From Paramarasmius palmivorus (Eukaryota > Basidiomycota > Agaricomycetes > Agaricales > Marasmiaceae), in contig JAYKXP010000130.1 of assembly GCA_037176845.1 (NCBI GenBank), forward strand, positions 62,001 to 126,000: 64,000 nucleotides of DNA. Reading direction: 5' to 3'. Both the position numbers and the translations under genes were made by a program. The number at the start of each line of letters is the position of its first letter. Position 1 is the stretch's first letter. The notes under the pieces were generated by a model. That model was not told the origin of the DNA, did no database searches, and saw nothing but the letters and a program-made list of their open reading frames with translations. Positions 11,273-21,659 of this stretch are shown here, piece by piece.

Positions 11273-12842
11273 TTTTTAACACCCTCATTCGTTTTTTTTT
11301 TTGCTGAACGACTACACTTAGGGATCCACATATACTTGTGCATTTAACTTGTTGTATGCATATTGAAGTCAATTGTGGATGGATTTCCTTCAACCCTGGA
11401 TATATTCTTGACTTATTTTTCATCCTGAATTCGATTTTGAGGTTCCCCAAGTCCCCAGATCAATCCTTGCAGTACTACATCCATATTACATGTTTTCTGT
11501 AATTGTGCAAGAATTGATTAGTCTGGCATATGTATTCCTGTCATGGGATTCATGGAGGCAATTGATATTCCTGTTCTATGCATAGTGAACGGTCTCTCAT
11601 TCATTTTTGGTGATTTTAGGAGCAATCCCCATGCTCCAGTACAAAAAAACCCCTAAAAATGCGATTTTTTATGTATTTTTTATGTAGCAACATACAGATG
11701 TATTCAGAAAATGTGCTTTCATGGTAGGAAAGTGTATTTTGGGTGCCTGAACTCGATTCTGAACTCCCCTTGGTGCTGGGATGCTTCCCTGAGGTGCTAT
11801 TCATGTACTACTGCCTGTGTTACATAACTGTACAATACATTGGATTAAACAAGGTGTTGCACATACAGGAGTGCTTGGGCAAGTATATATTCGTCATCTA
11901 TACACCCTAAAGTGGGTTATGAGCAAGAATTAGCCCATTCCAATCATTCCCTGGGGTATAGTATTATTAATGTCCAAAAAAAGCGAATTTAGCTATAATA
12001 AATCTGGAAAAATAGGCAGCTCTCCAGGATTGTAAACGAAGCAAGGGGACATATATATCATCTCTGATTCACAATATCTAAGCCCTAGCTGCACTACATC
12101 CCATCCTGTAATTTTATTCCCCTAATTTCGGAGATTTTCAGTATTTTTGATATTTAAGCACCATTATCCCACTAATCTATGTACTATTGGGTGTCCCCAG
12201 GCTTGTATTTAATGTATCTAGGTCCTCCAACTTACCCCATGTGAATATCTGGCCTGTAGCCCAAGATCCAATAGGCCATTTTCCTGAATTACCATATTTG
12301 GACCGCTTTTTTTGCATTCCCCTGCCCCCCAATTGCAGGGGCATGCTTTTGGAACATATTAGAACATATTCCCCCAAAAATGCGATTTTTATAGCCCCCC
12401 AGCATGCCCCAATAGCCCCCCAATCCATTGATTGTAGGTGGAAAATAGTGAGGTAAGGCCACCTTCCTTTTTGGGAAGCCAAAAGCGGAGTAGGCAGGCA
12501 CCCAGATGATGTCAGGAAGTGTGGGAATATTGTTCCAATTGAAAAAAGCGCCAAAAAAGCGCCCTAAAAAGCTTCCAGGGGGTGTGGGAATCACCATCCA
12601 TAGTGGGAAATCTAAAAAAGCGCACCATAATTATCAAAAAAAGCACCCCTACACACTGGAAATAGTGTGGGAACCCTATACCTAGCTAGTTAATTGTAAA
12701 AATGCCTATAAATTTGTTAAAAAAGCGCACTGTAAAAGGCATGGGAAAATAGGGTTTTGAATTTAAAAAAATAGGACCAGGAAAAAACCTCGGAGTTTAA
12801 TACAAAAGGACGGCCGAAGAAATTCGCGTTTTTTTCGAAAAA
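11273..12842. repeat. AT-rich interval with repeated A-run/GCG motifs
   Basis: No gene is seen. AAAAATGCGATTTTT occurs near 11653 and again near 12376. AAAAAAGCGC recurs near 12543, 12554, 12614 and 12718, with variants near 11979 and 12637. Such clustering resembles subterminal transposase-binding arrays of DNA transposons and could be the right end of the KDZ-1 element. It stops where the second KDZ gene is cut off, at about 12842. Confidence 0.5.
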
Positions 12843-13431
12843 CGGTAAACGGTCGACTGGATGCAGTCACGACATCGATATAGCGTGTCGTTGAAGGTCT
12901 TGCAGGTCCAGCAGACCTCGTGGTGTTCTTCAGGACGGCCCTCGAGCTTCATCAACTCCTCCAGGAAATCCCTGGCCATAGGACGCCAATCGGCCATCGT
13001 TTTACCCTGCACAGATCAGTTAGACACCCTAGCTCTCCTCTGCCAGATTAAGAACGTACCAATTCTCCTTCTGCGTGATTCTGGCCCTGTTTCTCCATAC
13101 CTCCAATCTCAATATTCCCTTCGTCCTCGACTGTGTCTACACCCGCGTTCACAAACAAGCCCTGCTCTCCTAGCACCAGATCATCCACCCGTTCATCGAT
13201 ATCCATCATCATACTATCAAATTGCGGAACATTGACCGTCCCCGTTCGCTTCTTGACTGGTGATAGTCCAGACACTTTCACAACGCGTTGACGAACGCGT
13301 CTCCCATCTTGTGTGAGAGCCTCAACCTTCAAGAATGCCGCAGTTCGATGAACTTTCTCGACGTGAATTCGCTGGACCTGAGGAGGTGGTGGAGCTTTGG
13401 ATTTGCCTTTCTTGGACTTTGCAGAAACCAT
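12843..13431 (-). pseudogene. Truncated KDZ gene, N-terminal and CxC2 part only (KDZ-2)
   Basis: The reverse-strand ATG at 13431 starts MVSAKSKKGKSKAPPPPQVQ. A basic/acidic N-terminal region follows, then one intron (about 13061-13009), then ADWRPMARDFLEELMKLEGR and the start of a CxC2 cluster, CWTCKTFNDTLYRCRDC. Similarity ends abruptly at about 12842, where AT-rich DNA begins. The second Cys pair of the cluster and the whole catalytic core are missing, so this is a broken copy. It is divergent from the TET/JBP gene at 13751, an arrangement seen in KDZ elements that carry such dioxygenases. Confidence 0.75.
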
Positions 13432-13750
13432 TTCAAGGCGTGTTATTAGAAGGAACTCGTTGCAAAGAAAACCTCCCGAGCGCCAAATGGGAAAGTCTTG
13501 TGATCTATAAACAAATACAAATCTCATGCGTCGTCAAAATCAACGAGGCCAATTCTCTCACATTCTGCCAGGATGGAGCCGAACACGGAACGTTAGTCAC
13601 CCATAGCTCTTGCTCTCTCACTCTCATCTTCCCAGCCATGGATACTCTCGCCAGGGAATCCGGGCTACACTCTTCCTCATCCGTAGCTTCATAGTGTGGA
13701 TACTCTCGCAAGGGAATCCGACTATACCAATTTTTTTTACTCGCCATTTT
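13432..13750. promoter_or_regulatory. Shared upstream region of divergent KDZ-2 and TET/JBP genes
   Basis: This 320-bp gap separates two divergently read genes, so it should hold both promoters. It contains a 24-bp direct repeat (listed separately) and T-rich tracts. No classical TATA box could be assigned with confidence. Confidence 0.35.
13639..13720. repeat. 24-bp direct repeat pair
   Basis: Copies at 13639-13662 and 13697-13720 begin TGGATACTCTCG and differ at one position. They are spaced 58 bp start to start within the divergent promoter region. They could be regulatory sites or a local duplication. Confidence 0.8.
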
Positions 13751-15566
13751 TTACTTGCTCCTACATTCAAGATGCTGACACAAGGGCATGCACAGATGCT
13801 ATTAAAAAACTCTCTGACGTCCCAGAGGTAAGACCTTACCAAGTCATTTCTCTCACTAGCTAATTTCACCATAGACCCGCAGTGGACATCCTTATTCACC
13901 CTACGTTGCAGGGGCGGACAAAGAGCTTGAAGCTCTACTGCTCCGCGCTTTCCTCATCGCTGAGGACTCTGACAACGAATCACCGCTCTCAACTCCACTG
14001 TCTACACCACCACCTTCTCCATCCCTTTCCCCTGCAGGAATGCCTGAGGAACACAACGAACAGGCACCTGTAACTCCTATTCCCTCTGTATCTGCCTTGC
14101 CTTCCCCTCCCGCCCCATCATCAGGTACAGTTACCAAAGTCACCCCGTGTACTCAAAAGAAACACATCAAAAGCGCTGCGGAAATTGCTCGCGAGAAAGG
14201 GAAGAGCAAACGGTCGCGGCGAAAAGCCCGGATATCCCAGCCTGACATCATGTATTCCAGAGACCCCAACTCCCTTGTGCAACAGAGCGTGCGTTCCTCT
14301 GTCATTCACGCAGCACAGGCAGTTTCGCAAATGTTTGACGTTCAACATCAGTTCCATCCTTCGTCGTCAGGGTTCCTGGGATTGGAGAAGAACCTTCCGG
14401 AGAAAAGAGACTACACCCTGCATGAGTTGGTTGACCCTGGAGGAGACTTCCGCTTTGCGAAGCTCTCGCACCTACCAGAGTAGGTGCATATCCTGTTTGC
14501 TGCGTTCACAGGTCTGACCCTTGTCTGTAAGATCCTCTCAGCCTCTTACCAATTCTACTGGAGCTGTCATGGGAGTCGTTATTCCAGGACTACAGAACGA
14601 TCCTTCCTGGGAGGACAACGTTCAAACAGCCAACAATATGATTGAAAGGCTTGGTGCCTCCGCCAAGTTCTCACCACCGAAGCTTACCAAAACTCAGCAG
14701 CGAGCGCTTGACCTAGGGCTAGGTGGTCCCACTACAGCCCATCCACGAAGAGGCCCCCACAAATTCCTCGCATACGGTGCCTCTACCGGGAACAGGCAAA
14801 AGGTATGTACAGCAGCATACTCTCTTATCCGACCAAGCATTAACAAGTGTTCAATGGGACAGGAACCAAAGATGATGCGACAACATCCAAAGAACCGCCC
14901 CATCATGGAGGAGGTCTGAACCAGCCGTGTGTTTCAGCGTTACGCACGTTTCATGTCTAGTAAGTGGGTAACTCGCCACCACCATGCAGATTCTGATCCA
15001 TCGCAGGTGCCCTTCTGGGCTGGGCTCCCCTTCTGTTCATGTATTACGCCCGGACTGTCGTTCCCCTGCTTCAGAAACACCCAGATCTTCACCTCCCATT
15101 CGACAAATGCATATTCACAGCATTCACAATCAACTTTGGCCCCCATACGATATGCTACCCTCATCGCGACATCAAAAACTTGGCATTTGGATGGTGTGCG
15201 ATCACCGCTCTTGGTGATTACGACTGGCGCTCCGGCGGCCATTTCGTCATTTGGGATCTCAAGCTGGTCATCGAGTTCCCCCCCGGGTCAACAATCCTCA
15301 TTCCTTCTGCAATGGTGTGTCATTCCAACACCAGCATTGCACCACATGAAAAGAGATACTCTTTTTCAATGTACACTGCAGGAGGCCTGTTTCGATGGGT
15401 AGAACACGGGTTTGCGCCTGAGAAGGTCTATCAACAAACTCGAACGTGGGCTCAAGCGGTCGTAGAAGGGCGTGAGCGCTGGGAGTCAGGCTTGGGCCTC
15501 TTTTCCACCCTGGCACAGTTAAGCGATCCGATGAGCGGAAAGACCAGGAAGGACGGGACTAGTTAG
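13751..15566 (+). pseudogene. TET/JBP-like dioxygenase, broken by in-frame TGA
   Basis: Exons read DAIKKLSDVPE, then an acidic Ser/Pro-rich region, a basic stretch (KGKSKRSRRKARIS), RRGPHKFLAYGASTG, and the complete TET/JBP core. The core has ICYPHRDIKN (H-x-D), WRSGGHFVIWDLKLVIEFPP, MVCHSNTSI (distal His) and RYSFSMYTAGGLFRW (2-oxoglutarate-binding Arg). Introns are visible at 13832-13874, 14811-14863 and 14958-15006. A TGA at 14917-14919 lies in the same phase as the codons on both sides (MEEV, stop, TSRVFQRY), so the protein would end before the core. CGA to TGA would explain it. A 24-base intron that would skip the stop is too short to be credible. The start codon is unclear. It probably oxidised methylated bases when intact. 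Confidence 0.8.
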
Positions 15567-15690
15567 TATGTTTTTGTGCTCTCCTTATTTTTGTATGGTC
15601 CCTTTTGTACTCTATCTCTACTGTGGCGAATCAAAGTATTGTGTTTTTTCCTGTTCATGTGATGTGGTACAACATAAACAGGGAACGTAG

Positions 15691-16437
15691 CTACTCTGGT
15701 ATTTCAACGGTGCCTTCCATCCACTGCTGTACCAGCTGCTTCTGAAAATTTAGTTGTTGGGCCTCGTACGCCTTCTTCAAGTCCTCGTCAGGATCCATCA
15801 CTTTCATCTGCATGTCTACAATGCAATCTAGCATGCATTTGATACGCTTGGTGAGCTGGTGAACTTTCTTGTAGTCGGCAGAAACTCCATCTTGGAGGAC
15901 CTCATTCTCCAAGCGGTAACAGGATGATAGCAGGTCATTTATCGAGCTCTCTGTGCTTGCCAGCACTTCAGAATTCATGGCTCCTGAGCCCTTAAAAAGG
16001 TCATACAAAGAAAGGAAGTAGCGGCTGGGTGACCCTTTGATACATTGAGTCAGCGCTTGGGAGATACGGATGTACTGGCTTGTAGTATCAGTTCCCCTGG
16101 TACCAATCATAGTTAGCAATTGAAATACATTGGATCAGAATTCAGAGCGCACCCAGCAGCCTCTTCGCCTAAGTTATTTCCTTTCCCCGTTTTATGTCCC
16201 GCAATGTCACCCCCTTGTGAACGTTGATTCCTGCGAGCTTCATACCTTGCACATTCAAAACTGGTCATGTAACATTGATAAGATGTTGAGAAACACGACA
16301 TACCAAGCGATCTCTGCCTCTTTAGCCGCCTGATCTCGGGCTGCTTTCTTTTTGGCCAATATGTCATCGCGGTGTCTTCGTTCCCAATCGTTAGAATGAG
16401 AAATCATGGACTGAATAAATTGCGAAATACCTGGCAT
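15691..16437 (-). CDS. Hypothetical helical protein
   Basis: The reverse-strand ATG at 16437 starts MPGISQFIQSMISHSNDWER. A Lys/Ala-rich helix (AKKKAARDQAAKEAEIAW) follows, then one or two introns between about 16302 and 16090. The main exon is about 125 residues of amphipathic helices (ESSINDLLSSCYRLENEVLQ, KLTKR-like, YEAQQLNFQKQLVQQWMEG) ending TVEIPE. No known family is recognised. It lies tail-to-tail with the broken TET/JBP gene, about 120 bp away. It may be host or element cargo. Confidence 0.5.
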
Positions 16438-17546
16438 AATGGCACGCTGATTTTTCTCTGTTGTCTTTCCTTCGTTGCGCCTGTGTCTTGTGGACTTTGG
16501 CCCACGGCATTCAGATCGGATTGAAGTGAAGGAGGAGACGAAAGAACGTTAACAGACAGGCGCTCGTTACAACGCAACTCGGTTGGTACGTTGCTAGTAA
16601 CTGACCAAATAGAATGTCCACCAAAATTTACCAGTACATTGAGTACATTGATTAGAAATGGTTCTCCAAGTCTCCAAGTTACCCGTTCCTCAGAGGAGAT
16701 GCTTTCAACGCGAAATTGCTTCGCCGAGCATGTACCAGCACGAGCGCTAATGTTAAACGCCAGTCGAATCACAATTGGAATGCATTATAAGAACGTTTGC
16801 CAGAGATTCCGGTCACTCTAAAATATTGTTCCAGAGAGCGTGACATTTCACTGCTATCTATTTCAAGACCTATAACTTGGGACGTGGTGTTATTCCTTCA
16901 GACGAATCCTCGATACCTCTAGCCCATGCCTGCTTCTGCCCATTCCCAGCCGCATCCCAAGATATCCACACTCTCATCTCGTTCAAGGGCTCACAGTGAC
17001 CGTAACAAGTCCTTCTGCGCCGACACAAGGTGTCGTAGATACTGCTCCATGCAGCCATTACCCGTGGGCTCGACATCAACGCGGCTACAACGCTGGCATT
17101 GGCAGAATACGTGTCGACAGCATTACCAGCAAGTCTGATTCGTGAATGCGAGTGAGATGATGATCATGATAATATAACCGAGGCTCGCCTGTGATTCTGT
17201 GACAATCGGAGGAGTAGGCTGTCAATGAAGGCACGATGCTCTTCGTGCCTCTTGCGTTTCTGCAAGGTTGTGACCATTGTAGCGCTATCATTCTGTGAAT
17301 GAAATGTTCAACAAATTAGTGGAAAAACATCTAGTGACACACCAGGAGATAGTGAGTGATAATGAGTGGGAGCGCAAGAGATGAAACAAAAATTGGGGTC
17401 GCTCAATATGTCGCCATCATTCTGACGTGATCCAGACCACGACCAATGAAGCGTGCGTCGTTTCTTTCTTTCTTCCCCCATCATCATCGCTTTTTTTTGT
17501 CCCTCTTGAGGTAAAAATTGGTATAAGCTGTCGAGTTCAATTGCTC
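16438..17546. other. Gene-free interval
   Basis: Only short frames without coding character are found on both strands. A CT-rich tract lies just before the Cys-rich gene (about 17458-17500) and could be promoter sequence. No repeat or RNA gene is recognised. Confidence 0.4.
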
Positions 17547-18071
17547 ATGGTTTACCGCTATAGATCTATCGCCATGTGGGGCCAAGGAAGCGTTGACTAT
17601 TGCTGGGGTCCTGCTCCAAGAGGATGGGCAGAATGCCGCTGTCCCGGATGGGGAACACCGTGTCTAGCATTGTGTGTATGTCAGTATTTCTGGTCGCTCT
17701 ATGTCAACGCTAATTGCCTCAATTTTTTCAGCCTACCAACAAGAAAGGGACGCCACCTTGCAAGGTCTACACAGACATTGTTTGGGCCTGCCAATGTCCC
17801 GGCTGGGGGATTTGTTATGGCACCTGCCATGGCTTCAAGACGGGTCAGAGTCGTTGGCTTACGCCTCAGGAGTATGTTGCCTCTTGCCCAGACCCCTCTG
17901 AACACGTGCGTTGGGGCCCACCCCTGCAAATTTCAGCTCAGGAGGAGTACGAGTCGGCCAAGGCAGGTTGGGGACTGTGAGTGGATCTACATGGATTTCA
18001 GGCGCAGAGCCAATGACTCATGACTTCTCACCTACAGGCGTCCCTGGCGTCAGGACTGGCCCAAGCTCTAA
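17547..18071 (+). CDS. Small Cys/Trp-rich protein with duplicated CPGWG motif
   Basis: Three exons: 17547-17674, 17732-17976 and 18039-18071. They join in phase through introns GTATGT...TTTTTCAG and GTGAGT...CTACAG, giving about 135 residues. The protein starts MVYRYRSIAMWGQGSVDYCW and has no signal peptide, so the cysteines are probably intracellular. It contains two copies of a short module, WAECRCPGWGTPCLALC (exon 1) and WACQCPGWGICYGTCHG (exon 2), then a Trp-rich acidic tail. Eleven or so cysteines in paired spacing suggest metal binding. I do not recognise the family. The in-phase splicing and duplicated motif are the evidence that it is real. Confidence 0.62.
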
Positions 18072-18441
18072 TGTTGTTGTTTTTTTGGTAGTATATGTCT
18101 TCTACGTCGGCATTGAATAAATTTTTTTTTTATCACGGAGATATCTAGCTTAATGTGTGATGATTGAGATAAGTGACTGGCATCAAATCGGATGATCGGA
18201 AAACCGGAAAGTCTACCTTGCCAAGTTGACCACCTTGCCGAAAAACTTTTCTTTGGGTTTCCAGTCTACCTTGCCAGATGATACATGGATCCTCTACCAA
18301 CCGGAGTCAACACATCCCCAAAGTGACAGGGCACAAAGGAATGGATTATCTTCTGGCGGTGCGCTACAGGGTGAGTGTTGTTGGGAGCTTATGCCTTGGT
18401 CGTTTCGTTGATTATCACCTCAGGTGGTCCTATATTTCTCC

Positions 18442-18913
18442 ATGACGGAGGAGCCGCGAATCGTCCAACTGGAATGGGAAAAGATCGATGCATTCGATTT
18501 CAGGCCACTTCTCGATCCTGACGACCAAGAAAATGGCGGTACAGCTCATATCAAAGCTATTCACACCGAAGGTGCACCCCAAGAATATCGTCTATTTTAC
18601 TTTGAGCAGACTGCTCGTAACGGATTCCCTGTCAATGACTGTGTGACTAGGGAGCTGGAAGGATTTACCGACGGCCTCCGCCGCCCGTGGTTAGGTCCGA
18701 TGCTGGTGGTATGGGACGACAACAATGTGCTATGTTGTGATAACCTCGAGGAGAAAGCTGAAGAAATCATAAGGTCAGTCTAAAAGTGTCTCTACGTAGA
18801 TCGATTACACTTACCGCCCTCTCAGCAATGTGCACAACTTTTATGAAGACTTTATCCGGGACGACGGGGTGCCATTCAATCGTTTGGAATCTGAGTCTGA
18901 TGCAGAGGAGTGA
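18442..18913 (+). CDS. Hypothetical acidic protein
   Basis: The first clear ATG starts MTEEPRIVQLEWEKIDAFDF. The frame runs to about 18774, then joins after a roughly 50-base intron to an exon reading NVHNFYEDFIRDDGVPFNRL and ending in DAEE. An upstream exon (about 18260-18372) may join through an intron at 18373-18423, since the phase agrees, but it shows no ATG. The acidic composition and mix of short strands look globular (WLGPMLVVWDDNNVL). No domain is recognised. Confidence 0.5.
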
Positions 18914-19299
18914 TCACGATGTTCTTGCGATGTACCCTACGTGTTTGATAAGACCCTGATTCGAATATATTTTTGATACGACGAACAAAATCACGAGGTA
19001 CTATCCGCTCTACTATCCGCTTCTGTCTCGAAAACACTCCTGGCACGTTTATGGCTTTTGGCAAGGATCATTCGTGCAGAAGCCGTGCCATGTTGAAGTA
19101 ATGCCTGAAGGGCATATTCCCTAGACAAAGAAGATGAGCCACAATCCAAAAGAGACGCGTAATGAATCACACTTACAGGCAAAGATGACGCCTATGGCCC
19201 TGAGCATGCACGACATAAATTTGCCATCCTTCCAAGACTGATAAAGATATGTTACCATTTTCGTGTCAACGTGGCGAATCGGTTGCGGAAACACTCATG
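18914..19299. other. Gene-free interval
   Basis: Nothing with coding character is seen. It lies between the acidic protein gene and the 3' part of the split reverse-strand frame. Confidence 0.35.
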
Positions 19300-19491
19300 G
19301 AAACACCGGGATTTGAGATAGCACTAGTCAATATGGATCCATGATCAACTACTGGGACATAGACACCCTGTCGACGACGCCGCTGTCGAGGCCGAAATTG
19401 AGGATATGCTTGGAGGATCTCTTTGTGAACCAGGGCGGCTTTGGCGACAGACGCTTGCGAGTAAGCGTGACCATCGAGTGCGGCTTGACGC

Positions 19492-19961
19492 AACTGGCCT
19501 AGTAAGACCCCATCGCTTGTCATCACATGATGTAATTAGACCTTTCTTGGTAACATGTTCCCGCCTCCCAAACACACTCTCTGAGTCTCTGCGGGGGGTT
19601 CCCCCCTGTACCCACCACTAAATATCTGCAAGACCCTAACCCTTTTGCGGGGGGTTCCCCCCCTGCACCCCCCTCCTAACCCCGAACCCCTAACCTAACC
19701 TACCTCGCTTTGCGCCTGGAGCCCGCTACGCGGGCAGGAAAACTAGCCCTAACCCCTAACCCAGACCCTAACCAACGCGCTTCACGCTGAATACAAAATG
19801 TACATTGAAGGACTCGAACACTGTGCCTAAGGGAAGCAAAAAGTAAGCGTATACTGCAACTTACCACTCCGCCAAGTGCCTTATCTAAACTGCTTGACAG
19901 GTCAATTGACATCAGGCACTGTCTCACGTGATGACAAGTGATGGGGTCTTACTGGCTGCGA
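19492..19961. mobile_element. 470-bp MITE with 11-bp target duplication
   Basis: The flanks 19481-19491 and 19962-19972 are the identical word CGGCTTGACGC. The ends are inverted repeats: 19501-19531 pairs with 19922-19952, sharing AGTAAGACCCCATC and CTTGTCATCAC with about two mismatches. It has no coding capacity. Duplications of 9-11 bp are typical of Mutator-like elements, so a MULE-type MITE is the best guess. Confidence 0.82.
19590..19790. repeat. Telomere-like CCCTAA words and paired G/C hairpins inside the MITE
   Basis: CCCTAACCC, CCCCTAACC and CCTAACCTAACC words are scattered over 19634-19780. GCGGGGGGTTCCCCCC occurs twice, near 19591 and 19648, each able to fold as a hairpin. The array is degenerate and not a telomere end. 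It lies within a mobile element. Confidence 0.7.
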
Positions 19962-20531
19962 CGGCTTGACGCTGTTGGTGCCCGGATTCTTCTTTGTGGT
20001 GCTTGGAGCATTGTTTACGCCAAATCGCCTGGGCTTCTTCATCTGAGTCGGCATAGCGCAGGATGCATTCGGGGCCCGGTGAAACTCCTGTGGGAAACTG
20101 GGACTGGATGGCTCTGCGTTTTTCATTGGTTAGCGCTTTGCGCATCGCAAAAAAAAAAAAAAACCACAAATACCGTGCATCACGATAGATACCTGGTCTG
20201 TATCACAAATCTAATACTCACCTAGTTAGGTGTTGCAGGTGTTGGAGAATAGTAGGTGTTTAGAAAAGAGATGTTGCTAGAGAAGCACAGATGTTATTGA
20301 GTCTGAGTTCTTAGGCCCAGTGAAAAGAGCACATGTTGGCATGTGCTCAGATGTGTTGAGGTCGGCATGAACCGGAGTAGAGTAGTCACGAGCGAGTGAT
20401 ATCTGTTCTCTTCTGTATCTTACATCTTCAACGTCAATTTCATTCATTCTCTGCTATGTCTACAGTTGGCCGGAAAGCTGCTACCGACTCTCGGCGGCCT
20501 TGTTCTACTCACTCATTTCACCGCAAGTTCC

Positions 20532-21430
20532 ATGAAATCGGCTGCATCATCAAACCCCCTCTCTACTCTCCATGATTTCAATAATCAGGCATCAAAAAAG
20601 CGTCGTAGGAACTCTTTGGGTATGGAAGAGAGTAGCAGGAAGAGACAGGCGGCAACGACTTCAAGGGAATGGCTGCAGGAGTGCGTTCATTTCATATTTC
20701 CTCTGCTTTTTCTCAACGCTATGAATTCAGCCATTATTCTACATCTTTTGAAGATTCTCAAGTTCAATCGCAGGAGTGGTTTGCAGAGGAGTTCCCTGAC
20801 AGTCAATCCAACGTAGCCAGTATGTTTCAATTCAGCCATAACATGTTCATTCTAACACTGTTGGTAGGTTCAAAATCAAGCCCCTCAATTCAGGCCGTAA
20901 CAAAGGAAAACAGCTTGAAGGCGGATGTGAAGAAAGAAGAGGTTCAAAGTCACCGAGATGACCCTAGGTGTGTTTCATGACTTTCTAGTTCCACCAAGAT
21001 GCTAACACCGCTTAGGATGAAGCTCATCGACGATGAAACCAAGGAAACCTTGGAATTACAATCAAAACTCAACCGCGCTGAGGCCACCATCGACATTCTC
21101 CGACAACAACTCGCCCGTGCTGAGAAAGACGGCGAATCAATCCGCGAACGTTCCTACACTGAAATTGCGAAACTGGAGCTGAAATTGGTAGATGTGGGTG
21201 CTGATAAGAGAATAGCTGAGGCTATGAGGGACCAGCGTACAAAGGAGGTACTTGAGGTGACGAAGAGGCGTCGGCAGATTGAGAAGGAAAGAGACAGCAC
21301 GGTAGCTGAAGCCAACAGACGTGTACGCCAGGCTGAGAACGAACGAGACACTGCGCGTACTGAACGAGATATTGTCAGGAACGAGCTAGCTTCGTTGAAA
21401 GAAAAGCTGAATCAACTTGTATCCTTGTAG
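20532..21430 (+). CDS. Coiled-coil protein
   Basis: An N-terminal basic region (ASKKRRRNSLG) could be a nuclear localisation signal. A probable intron lies at about 20620-20678, then Ser/Gln/acidic sequence, and two further introns before the last exon at about 21016. That exon encodes about 135 residues of long heptad-like helix (LELQSKLNRAEATIDILRQQ through ERDTARTERDIVRNELASLK), strongly charged, ending LNQLVSL. This is a classic coiled coil with no recognisable enzymatic part. The first exon could start at 20454 instead. It is perhaps a host structural protein or element cargo, since Plavaka begins 230 bp downstream. Confidence 0.6.
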
Positions 21431-21659
21431 TTGTAGTAATTGTCCATATCAGTGTAACACGAAAACTTGTGTAGTTTCTCCTGAATTGCACAATTATTCT
21501 GAGCTCTCAGATACTCCAGCTCTGCTTTAATCAACATTTCATGCTTCCAAATCCTCCGATGCACTATTCCCCGTTTTTACATGCTGGGCTACTGTGGCTG
21601 TGCCAAATTTTGACTGCTGCCGCTGCCAGTGCGTTCGAAACTTTCAACTTCCGTTGACC

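Larger units (their letters stand above)
19300..20145 (-). pseudogene. Reverse-strand frame split by a MITE
   Basis: The upstream half (reverse strand, about 20120-19962) reads ILRYADSDEEAQAIWRKQCS and ends QQRQA. The downstream half (19491-19300) reads RQAALDGHAYSQASVAKAAL, then YPQFRPRQRRRRQGVYVPV. Both halves place the 11-bp duplication in the same codon phase (CGT CAA GCC), so removing 19492-19972 would give one continuous frame. The protein is charged, with an Arg cluster. No family is recognised. A run of 14 A bases (20149-20162) precedes the possible start. Confidence 0.5.

Noticed and set aside
14920..14935. A 24-base intron that would remove the TGA in the second TET/JBP gene
   Set aside because: It is far shorter than other introns in the window, and the peptide on both sides of the TGA continues in the same phase, so a nonsense change is simpler.
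19590..19790. A real chromosome end
   Set aside because: The telomere-like repeats are degenerate, sit inside a MITE with target duplication, and are flanked by genes on both sides.
20327..20349. Short palindrome GAGCACATG-TTGG-CATGTGCTC
   Set aside because: A 9-bp stem upstream of the coiled-coil gene is within chance in a window this long, and nothing else supports a role.
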